Source of the DNA: CAYGDP01 sp964348665
Lineage (GTDB): Bacteria; Verrucomicrobiota; Verrucomicrobiia; Palsa-1439; CAYGDP01
Direction: 5' to 3'
NCBI GenBank assembly: GCA_964348665.1
Contig: CAYGDP010000010.1
Location: forward strand, 1-64,000
Length of the DNA stretch: 64,000 nt
The notes beneath the pieces were generated by a model. It was not told the origin of the DNA, searched no databases, and saw nothing but the letters and a program-made list of their open reading frames with translations. Positions 34,258 to 42,400 of this stretch are shown piece after piece. The translations under genes were made by a program, and so were the position numbers. Positions within the stretch are counted from its first letter, which is position 1. Every line of letters begins with the position of its first letter.

Positions 34258-35562
34258 ATGATTCTACCCGCCCAAGTCATCCAAAAGAAACGCGACGGCG
34301 GCGCACTCTCCGTCGAGGAAATTCGCCATTTCATTCTCGGCTTTACGCGAGGCGAAATTCCCGATTATCAAATGTCGGCGTTGGCCATGGCGATTTGCTG
34401 GCGCGGCATGAACACTGACGAAACTTTCGCGCTCACCCGCGCGATGGTCGAGAGCGGTAAAACGATCGAATGGCCACACCCTCGCAAGAGCTTCTACGCG
34501 GATAAACATAGCACGGGCGGCATCGGCGACAAAGTCTCGCTCATCCTCGCCCCGTTGGTCGCCGCATGCGGCGTGCGTGTGCCGATGATCAGCGGGCGCG
34601 GCCTCGGTCCAACGGGTGGCACGCTTGACAAACTCGCAAGTATCGCGGGCTACCGCACCGATCTTTCGCTCGATGAAATCGTTCTACAAACCGACCGTGT
34701 CGGCTGTTGCATCACGGGTGCCACGCCAGAACTAGCGCCCGCCGACCGCAAACTCTATGCGTTGCGCGATGTGACCGCTACCGTCGCCTGCCTGCCGCTC
34801 ATCGTCGCCAGTATCATGAGCAAAAAACTGGCGGAAAACGTGGATGGACTTGTTTTCGACGTAAAATGGGGCAGCGGCGCGTTCATGCGCACCCGCGATG
34901 AGGCGCATGACCTTGCCCGCGCGATGGTTGCGGTCGGCAAACACTTCGGCAAAAGAGTCGTCGCGCTGATCACCGATATGAATCAGCCCCTTGGCCTCTG
35001 TGTCGGCAACGCGCTGGAAGTTCGCGAATGCCTCGAAATCCTCTCCGGCGACGAAATGCCCGAAGATGTCATGGAGGTCACATTCGCGCTGGCCGGCGAA
35101 ATGTTGCTGATGGCGGGGCGCGTCAAGACTGCTGCCGAGGCCGAGGCGCTGCTGCAAGCAAAACTAGAAAGCGGCGAAGCGCGTGCGAAGTTTGAAGAAA
35201 TGGTTCGTGCGCAAGGATTTACTGGTACGTTCCGTGGGTTGGCGCTGACACAGCGCACCCGCGACATCCTCTCGCCTCGATCGGGCTACGTGCAGTCAAT
35301 CGCGACCGATCAAATCGGTTACGCCCTCATCGCGCTGGGTGGTGGCCGAAAAATTGCGGGCGAAGCCATTGATCCTACTGTCGGATTCGAATGTCCTGTC
35401 AAAATCGGCGAGCATGTGGAAACAAGCAGCCCGGTGGTTGAAATGCACTACAACGACGAGGTGCGGGCAGCGGAAGCAGAGCGGTTGATCCAACAGGCGT
35501 ATATCATTGGAGACGAGCCGCCCGCTGAAACGCCGACGTTGATTGTGGAAAGGATTGAATGA
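34258..35562 (+). CDS. Pyrimidine-nucleoside (thymidine) phosphorylase
   Basis: This 434-aa protein starts at the ATG at 34258. The family signature KHSTGGIGDKVSLILAPLVA is followed by MISGRGLGPTGGTLDKLAS (phosphate- and pyrimidine-binding) and FDVKWGSGAFM (the active-site Lys region). The C-terminal domain contains ALGGGRKIAGEAIDP. The length equals that of PyNP/DeoA enzymes. It cleaves uridine or thymidine with phosphate. Its end overlaps cdd by four bases, so deamination of cytidine and phosphorolysis of the uridine product are made together. Confidence 0.94.
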   Translation: MILPAQVIQKKRDGGALSVEEIRHFILGFTRGEIPDYQMSALAMAICWRGMNTDETFALTRAMVESGKTIEWPHPRKSFYADKHSTGGIGDKVSLILAPLVAACGVRVPMISGRGLGPTGGTLDKLASIAGYRTDLSLDEIVLQTDRVGCCITGATPELAPADRKLYALRDVTATVACLPLIVASIMSKKLAENVDGLVFDVKWGSGAFMRTRDEAHDLARAMVAVGKHFGKRVVALITDMNQPLGLCVGNALEVRECLEILSGDEMPEDVMEVTFALAGEMLLMAGRVKTAAEAEALLQAKLESGEARAKFEEMVRAQGFTGTFRGLALTQRTRDILSPRSGYVQSIATDQIGYALIALGGGRKIAGEAIDPTVGFECPVKIGEHVETSSPVVEMHYNDEVRAAEAERLIQQAYIIGDEPPAETPTLIVERIE

Positions 35563-35978
35563 AGAAAACGTCCCGCCCAACCTACAAGCTGACGCATGAA
35601 CTCCAAACCAAACTCGTTGGCGCCGCAGCCTCGGCGCGGCGGCGAGCGTATGCCCCGTATTCGCGTTTCCATGTCGGCGCGGCGCTGCTTTCCGCGCAAG
35701 GAAAAATCTTCACGGGCGGGAACATCGAGAACGCCAGCTACGGTTTGACAATCTGCGCCGAACGCGTCGCGCTGGCAAAGGCGATCAGCGAAGGCGCGCG
35801 GAAGTTTCACGCCATCGCCGTCGTCGGCCCTCACGCGCGGCTCTCGCCATGCGGCGCGTGCCGACAGATGCTCGCCGAATTCGGCGGTTGCATCGTGCTT
35901 TGCGCCGACTCGCGCCGTCCGCGCCGAATCCGAACGCATCAATTATCCGAATTGTTACCGCAGTCATTTCGCTTGTAG
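35559..35978 (+). CDS. cdd: Cytidine deaminase
   Basis: This 139-aa homotetramer-type enzyme has its start overlapping the previous gene. The zinc site is C66-A-E68 in YGLTICAERVA plus C98 and C101 in PCGACRQ. FHVGAALLSAQG and GGNIENASYG (substrate-binding NxE) are present. It deaminates cytidine to uridine, which the phosphorylase encoded upstream can then split. It is the last gene of the salvage operon. Confidence 0.95.
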   Translation: MKKTSRPTYKLTHELQTKLVGAAASARRRAYAPYSRFHVGAALLSAQGKIFTGGNIENASYGLTICAERVALAKAISEGARKFHAIAVVGPHARLSPCGACRQMLAEFGGCIVLCADSRRPRRIRTHQLSELLPQSFRL

Positions 35979-36043
35979 GAGGCGCCTTCCGGCCGCGATG
36001 GTTGAAAATGCACGCTTGAACCCTCGCACCTGGGTAGGTTCCC

Positions 36044-36098
36044 CTACGAATTGCTTCCCGCTCCGTCCCGGCTGTGATACAAAGACGGCGATGAACAC
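36044..36098 (+). repeat. Leader direct repeat, copy 1 (upstream of fkbM)
   Basis: This 55-base segment is about 84% identical (46/55, no gaps) to 37138-37192, the leader and start codon of ilvD. It includes GGCTGTGATACAAA and an ATG at 36091. The ATG opens only a 37-codon frame ending at 36204, which I do not consider a gene. The copies are 1094 bases apart and bracket the FkbM gene. Confidence 0.75.
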
Positions 36099-36221
36099 AC
36101 CCTTGCAATCTCCTGAATTGCTCTCACTGAAGCAATCCGGACGCTTTCCCCGTAATGGACGTCGCAATTTGCGTCGTGGGCTGGGCATCCAGACATGTTC
36201 TTGAAATGGGAGCCTGTCACA

Positions 36222-37064
36222 ATGACCCTCGTCAATGCAATTCGCCTTACTGGGGTAAAGATTTTGAAAGCACTGCTTTCTCCGATAGAATTCCGTGGCA
36301 AGCGCTCGATTCTTTCGGCTCTTTGCCCTCATCAGGGGGAAATCAACATCCATTTGTTTGGCTATTCGTTTACTTGCGATTTGTCCGAGCTGATTCAAAG
36401 AAATATTTTTCTCTTCAATTACGATGAAGACGCGCAACTCTTCGTCAGAAAACGCCTACATCCCGGTGATACGTTCGTCGACGCAGGCGCCAACGTTGGG
36501 TTTTATACTTTGCTGGCGGCAAGTATTGTTGGGGAGCGCGGGAAGGTGATCGCCATTGAGCCAAATCCTAAACCTTTTTTAAAATTGAAACGAGTCATCG
36601 AGAAAAACAACATTACCAACGTTATCCTGTTGAACGTTGCGCTCGGCAAGGAGCCGGGAACTTGCAACCTGTTTTTAAATCCTGAATACGGTTGCGACAC
36701 GGCAACGATGGTCGCTCATGACGCACCCGAATCGATCCTCGTAGAAGTTCAACCACTCGACTCGGTCGTTGCAACTCACCAAATCGAGAGGATCGACTAC
36801 CTCAAGGTTGATGTGGAAGGATTTGAGCCCGATGTGTTGGCTGGCGCGAAAAAACTTCTTTCAGAACGAAGAATCGGCGTAATTCAATGTGAGTTTTGTG
36901 AGTTCTGGTTGGAGAGAAATTCGAGCAGCCCGGAACGATTACATCGCTTCTTGATTGAATCAGGTTTTACTGACGCCGATGGACCTCCTCAATTTGCCAA
37001 AAACTGTATCGTAGAAAGATTTTTTATTTCCACCAAAGATGACGCGGCAAAGATTTCCGCTTGA
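36222..37064 (+). CDS. FkbM-family SAM methyltransferase
   Basis: This 280-aa protein takes the ATG at 36222, with GGGAG nine bases upstream; an ATG at 36195 is also possible. SAM-binding motifs are DTFVDAGANVGFYTLLAA and KVIAIEPNPKPF, then IDYLKVDVEGFEPDVLAGA, the FkbM signature. Members O-methylate sugars or polyketides. Base composition is visibly more A/T-rich than the neighbouring ilvD and nucleoside genes. The gene lies between two copies of the ilvD-type leader, which suggests acquisition. The substrate is unknown. Confidence 0.87.
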   Translation: MTLVNAIRLTGVKILKALLSPIEFRGKRSILSALCPHQGEINIHLFGYSFTCDLSELIQRNIFLFNYDEDAQLFVRKRLHPGDTFVDAGANVGFYTLLAASIVGERGKVIAIEPNPKPFLKLKRVIEKNNITNVILLNVALGKEPGTCNLFLNPEYGCDTATMVAHDAPESILVEVQPLDSVVATHQIERIDYLKVDVEGFEPDVLAGAKKLLSERRIGVIQCEFCEFWLERNSSSPERLHRFLIESGFTDADGPPQFAKNCIVERFFISTKDDAAKISA

Positions 37065-37137
37065 AGGCTGGGAATCCGAAAAATACTGTACACGCCCAAT
37101 TATTAAGCGGGTCGGCTGAATTACGCGCAAGGCGCCG

Positions 37138-37192
37138 CTACGATTTCCTTCCCGCTTCGTTTTGGCTGTGATACAAAAGCGCCGATGAATAC
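37138..37192 (+). repeat. Leader direct repeat, copy 2 (ilvD 5' region)
   Basis: This is the counterpart of 36044-36098. It carries the ilvD upstream region and the ATG at 37185. The conserved block GGCTGTGATACAAA lies just before the start codon. No Shine-Dalgarno of the usual form is obvious here, so the conserved block itself may have a regulatory role. Confidence 0.7.
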
Positions 37193-38870
37193 TGACCTGA
37201 AAACTCTCAAACATCGCTCGCGGGTAATGACCGAAGGAATCGGGCGCGCGCCGGCCCGGTCATATTTGCGGTCGCTGGGGTTGACCGACGAAGATCTTTA
37301 CAACAAACCGTTGGTGCTGGTGGCAAACACATGGATCGAGGCGATGCCGTGCAACGCGCATTTGCGGCGGTTGTCGGAGAAAGTGAAGGCAGGCGTGCGC
37401 GCTGCGGGCGGCGTGCCACTGGAAGCGAATACGATTGCAATTTCCGATGGCATCTCGATGGGTACGGAAGGAATGCGCTGCTCGCTGGTGAGCCGCGAGA
37501 TCGTGGCGGACAGCATTGAATTGGTGGCTCGCGGCTATTCGTTCGACGCGGTGGTGGCGTTGTCGGGCTGCGACAAGACGATCCCCGGCTGCGTGATGGC
37601 GTTGGCGCGGCTCGATCTTCCCTCGTTGATGATGTACGGCGGCTCGATCGCTCCCGGACGCTGGCGCGGAAAGGACGTGACGATTCAGGATGTCTTTGAG
37701 GGTGTCGGCGCGTGCGCCGCGGGAAAAATCTCGGCGGACGATTTACGTGATTTGGAAATTGCGGCCTGCCCCGGCATGGGCGCGTGCGGCGGACAATTCA
37801 CGGCGAACACGATGAGCATGGCCACGGAGATGCTTGGCATCTCGATGATGGGTAGCAACAGTGTTCCCGCCGAAGACCCTGCGAAAGACGCAACGGCGTT
37901 TGAGGTAGGCAAACAAATCATCGAGGTTATGCGGCGCGATTTGCGCCCGAGCCAGATCATCACACGGCGCGCGATTCAAAATGCCATTGCGGCAGTGGCC
38001 ATGAGCGGCGGCTCGACCAACGCGGTGTTGCACCTGCTCGCCATTGCGAAAGAGATGGGCGTGAAACTTGTGCTGGAAGATTTTGATCGGATTAGCGACA
38101 AAACGCCGCTGCTGGCGGACCTGAAACCGGGCGGTAAATTTGTCGCGACGGACTTGTATCGGGCGGGCGGCACGGGAATCATCGCGAAGCGATTACTCGA
38201 TGCGAAACTTTTGCACTCGGAGGAAATCACCGTCACGGGCCGCAGCATCGGCGAAGAAGCGGGCGCGGCAAAGGAAACCGCCGGCCAACCGGTTGTACGA
38301 TCGTTGGCGGAGCCGATCAAGGAATCGGGCGGGATTGTGATTTTGCGCGGCAACCTCGCGCCAGACGGTTGCGTCCTGAAGGTTGTGGGTCACAAGCGAT
38401 TGTCGCATCGCGGGCCGGCGCGGGTCTTTGATAGCGAGGACGATGCGTTCGCGGCGGTGCAATCGAAGAAGATCAAAGCGGGCGACGTGGTGGTGATTCG
38501 ATACGAAGGACCGCATGGCGGGCCGGGGATGCGTGAGATGCTGGCGGTAACGGCGGCAATCGTCGGGCAAGGGATCAGCGATCAGGTGGCGTTGATCACC
38601 GACGGACGATTCAGTGGAGCGACGTATGGATTTACAGTTGGCCACATCGCGCCGGAGGCGAGCAAGCGCGGCCCGATCGCGGCGGTGCGCAGCGGGGACA
38701 TCATCGCCATTGATGTGAAGAAGCGGCGGATTGACTTGGAGCTATCCGCAGCAGAAATCAAGAAACGGATGGCGAAATGGAAAGCGCCCAAGCCGCGGTA
38801 CACAACGGGTGTCATGGCAAAATATGCGAGGTCAGTGTCATCGGCGTCGGAAGGCGCGGTGACAAGTTAG
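37185..38870 (+). CDS. ilvD: Dihydroxy-acid dehydratase
   Basis: This 561-aa enzyme of valine/isoleucine/CoA-precursor synthesis dehydrates 2,3-dihydroxy acids using an Fe-S cluster. The start is the ATG at 37185. Motifs are NTWIEAMPCNAHL (cluster Cys), SGCDKTIPGCVMA (cluster Cys), CPGMGACGGQFTANTM (third Cys), AVAMSGGSTNAVLHL and the C-terminal DGRFSGATYGFTVGHIAPEA. The length is normal. No other ilv genes adjoin it. Its stop overlaps the stop of the convergent CvpA-like gene. Confidence 0.95.
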   Translation: MNTDLKTLKHRSRVMTEGIGRAPARSYLRSLGLTDEDLYNKPLVLVANTWIEAMPCNAHLRRLSEKVKAGVRAAGGVPLEANTIAISDGISMGTEGMRCSLVSREIVADSIELVARGYSFDAVVALSGCDKTIPGCVMALARLDLPSLMMYGGSIAPGRWRGKDVTIQDVFEGVGACAAGKISADDLRDLEIAACPGMGACGGQFTANTMSMATEMLGISMMGSNSVPAEDPAKDATAFEVGKQIIEVMRRDLRPSQIITRRAIQNAIAAVAMSGGSTNAVLHLLAIAKEMGVKLVLEDFDRISDKTPLLADLKPGGKFVATDLYRAGGTGIIAKRLLDAKLLHSEEITVTGRSIGEEAGAAKETAGQPVVRSLAEPIKESGGIVILRGNLAPDGCVLKVVGHKRLSHRGPARVFDSEDDAFAAVQSKKIKAGDVVVIRYEGPHGGPGMREMLAVTAAIVGQGISDQVALITDGRFSGATYGFTVGHIAPEASKRGPIAAVRSGDIIAIDVKKRRIDLELSAAEIKKRMAKWKAPKPRYTTGVMAKYARSVSSASEGAVTS

Positions 38871-39436
38871 TTTTGTCTCAGTCCCTTCTTCAGCGGCGTG
38901 GGACGCGCAGGATCCGCGTTCTGCTCGGCTTCCCCTTTCGGCGCGGGTTTATCCTCTTCCCGCGACAACTGATAGACAGGGAGCAAGACGACATTGATGG
39001 CATAGCCGAGGAACGACCCGTGCGTGAAAGGTTTTTTGAGAAAACCAATTGGGAGCGTGCTGATGAAGAGAATTATGTAGGCGGAAATCAGAAATGCTCG
39101 CGCTGCGCCGGCGGCAGCGCCCCAGCAACGTTGGTCGGCGGGATCGGGAAACTTTTTATTGGCAAAGTCGCGAATTCGGCGCCGGATCCGGAGCGTGAGC
39201 CAGACGGCAGCGGCCACGGAACCGCCGAATCCGAGAAGACCGAGACTCATGCCGACGATTTGCGGTGCACCCTCCACGCCGCTTAAAATCCAGCGAAACA
39301 CTCCCCACCCAGTCAGAAGCAGCATGGACAATCCGACAACAGAGGGGAGTTCCTGGGTCAATCCGCGTTTAGCGCCGCGCCAAGCCCCGACGGAGAGGAG
39401 AGAGAGGACGATGACATCCACGAGGTTCCAGTGCAT
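38867..39436 (-). CDS. CvpA-family membrane protein
   Basis: This protein is about 189 aa. The ATG at 39436 is preferred; a GTG lies three codons upstream. There are four hydrophobic helices. The N-terminal WNLVDVIVLSLLSVGAWRGAKRGLTQEL matches the start of CvpA proteins (D-x-x-[IV]...G-x-x-x-G). CvpA proteins affect envelope integrity and colicin V export in E. coli. The C-terminal 35 residues are polar and low-complexity. The gene lies 20 bases downstream of the giant RTX gene on the same strand. Confidence 0.75.
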   Translation of the reverse strand: MHWNLVDVIVLSLLSVGAWRGAKRGLTQELPSVVGLSMLLLTGWGVFRWILSGVEGAPQIVGMSLGLLGFGGSVAAAVWLTLRIRRRIRDFANKKFPDPADQRCWGAAAGAARAFLISAYIILFISTLPIGFLKKPFTHGSFLGYAINVVLLPVYQLSREEDKPAPKGEAEQNADPARPTPLKKGLRQN

Positions 39437-39456
39437 TGGCGCCACCGACCACCCGG

Positions 39457-42400
39457 TTAGGGTGTAAAGAGGAAGAGACTGGTGAGATTCCCGTTAGCAT
39501 CCAAGACGGCGATATCGCCCTTCGTATCGTTATTGAAATCGGCGACGGCGACGGCGTAGGGGCTGACCGCGAGGGCATAGTTGGCGGCGGTAATAAAACT
39601 GCCGGTGCCATTGTTCAGAAGGAGAGTCACATTCCGGCTCTTGGAATTGGAGATGACCAGGTCGGCAATGCCGTCCCCGTTAACATCTCCAGCAGCGACA
39701 GCGGTGGGGCGCAGTCCCGTCAGGTAATTGGACGGCGCGGAGAAAGATCCGGCGGTACGCAACAGGACGCTGACAGAATTAGATTTGGAATCCGCCACCG
39801 CAAGGTCATCGAGGAGATCGGGGTTGAAATTCCCCACGGCGAGGGCGGATGGATTTTCGCTGACGCCGAAGTAGACCGCGGATCGGAACGTACCATTGCC
39901 GTTGCCGAGGAGGATGGCGACATTGCGGCTTTTCTGGTTGAGGACTGCGATATCGGCATGGCCATCGGCGTCGAAATCGGCGATGCGCAACCCCGTGGGC
40001 CCAAGGCCAACGGCAATGAAGAGGGGAGATTGGAACGTGCCGTTTCCGTTCCCGCGCAGGAAGCCGATGTTGTTATCTTTTCGATTCGCGGTCACGAGGT
40101 CGGTTTTGCCATCCTCGTTAAAGTCGGCGCTGCCAATGGACATCGGGGATCGACCGCTTTGGAAACTGGCCGGCGCGCCAAAACCGCCGGCTCCGTTGCC
40201 CAGCAGAATGCTGACATCGTTTGACTTGGAGTTCGCGGCGGCAATATCCACCTTTCCATCGCTGTTGAAATCTCCGGCGGTCACGGCAACGGGGGTTGCG
40301 CCGGCTGCGAAAGCGTTGATGGGGTCGAACGAGCCATTGCCATTGCCGAGCTGCACATTGACAACATTGAGTTTCGGCACGGCGGTGACGAGGTCGATAT
40401 TCAAGTCCCCATCGAGGTCGAGTGCGGCAGAGTTGCCAGTGATGCGCTCGTCATTAACGATCGTGCCGACTCCTTGTGTATCACCGAACTGGGCGTTGAC
40501 AGCTCCGGAGAGGTTGATGAAAAAGGTTTCGTCAGCTTCGAACACGCCATCGCCGAAGACGGTGACGGCGATGGTTTCGCTGGTGTCCCCCGGCACAAAT
40601 GTGAGCACACCGGCGACTCCGGTATAGTCGGAATTGGCAATTTTGGCGGTGTTATCGGCGGATAGATAATTGATCGTGACGGTCTGGTCAGTGGGATTCG
40701 CGAGACTTACGGTAAAGAGGTAAATGGAACTCCCGCCGTGCCGCTCGTTTTGACTGACATCAGCGATGGCGATGAGTGGGGCGGCGTCGTCGTTAGTGAT
40801 GGTACCGATGCCTTGACTATCGCCTATCCCTGCGACGGTGATGTTGGAGAGATCAACAAAGAACGTTTCATTGGCCTCGAACGTGCGGTCACCGATAATC
40901 GTGACGGTGACGGTCTTGGATGTCTCGGTGGGGAGGAACGTGAGTGAGCCACTGGCAGCGAGGTAATCGCTGTCACTGACTTTGGCGGTGTTATCGGCGG
41001 TATCAAATTCGGCAGTGATGGTTTGACTGCACGCCGAGCTAAGGGTGACAGTAAACGAAAGGGCGCGTGTGGCAGTATGACCTTCGAGTGTAGAAACGTC
41101 ATTGATGGACATCGTGGGTTGCTGATCCAGAATCACCACAGTCTCGGTTCCCGTGTAGCTGACGGGGGCGAGCGTGCCGACGGTCACGGCGCCATTGGGG
41201 GTAGGTGGCGGTTGCGGTGTGAACGGCAGGCAAAGAGTGTTGATATTCAACGTATCGCCCGGCGGACTGGCCAAGTGCGTGCTTCCGGCGATGGCGCGCG
41301 GCACAACAAGCGGATTGACGGTTACCATATCATTTCCAGTGCCGCCGGTGAAATTTTCGATCTGGCCAATGAGCGTAACGATGTGACCGCCGCCGACCGA
41401 TTGGGGCGAAGTCGTATCGAGGTTCACGGTGATGGCGATGGAAGAAGCACTGAAATCGACCGTGTCATTCCCTTCGGTGTCATTGACTAGATCTGTCCCT
41501 TTCGGCAGGCGAAAGGTATCATCGCCGAGGCTACCATTCATCACATCATTGCCGCCGGCGCCTTCGAGTGTGTCATTACCAGCGTCACCCTGTAGGGTGT
41601 TATTGGAATTGCCGCCGATGAGAATGTCGTTGCCGGTGCTGCCCGTCAAAGAACCGTCGGCGGATAGCGAGTCATCACCGTTTCCGCCGTTGATGGAAAT
41701 CAACATGACGGCTTCGACATCGGTGGCAATCACGGTGTCATTGCCGTCGGAACTATTGACGGTCAGTTTATCCAAATCATTGAGGGAAGCGTTTAATATG
41801 CTGATGTCGTAGGTAAAACCAGTGATGGTCACGATGTTATTCTGGGCTGTCCCCAGCAAGTTGTCGTCTGTCAGACGGCCATTGATTACAATCAAGTCGG
41901 GGTCGCCGTCTGGTGACTTTTGTGTGGAACCAGATGGCAATCCGATGGTAACAACCTTGTCGTCATCGCTTTCGAGGAACGGGGTGTTCGGATCATCCGG
42001 AATGTCATCGTCACCCGGACTCATCACAAACGGGACCAAGCCATTGAATCCGACTGGGCCGGTAAATTCATTGTGCCAAGGGGTCCCCGCCGTCAATTCT
42101 GCATCCGTGATATTCAGGCCGGCCTGCGCCAGCGCGGGAGTTTGGTAGAGAGTGCTACTGCCGTAGCCGCCACCACCGTAGCCAATAATCTCAAATGGAC
42201 TTGGAATTTCGAGCCAACCATACGGCACAGCGGCTTCCGATTCAGTTAACGCAACAATGCTGCCACCATTGTTGACGAAGGTGAGGATATCAAACTTGCG
42301 TGATTCCAGTTGTGTTAGGTCCGCATCGGAAATGCCACCAAAAACATTGCCAGTGTCGCCGGGCACATAGAGAATACTAAATTGATTGAAATCCACAGTT

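Noticed and set aside
36091..36204. A 37-codon frame starting at the ATG in leader repeat copy 1
   Set aside because: It is basic, has no recognisable domain and no independent ribosome site. The ATG is explained by duplication of the ilvD start region.
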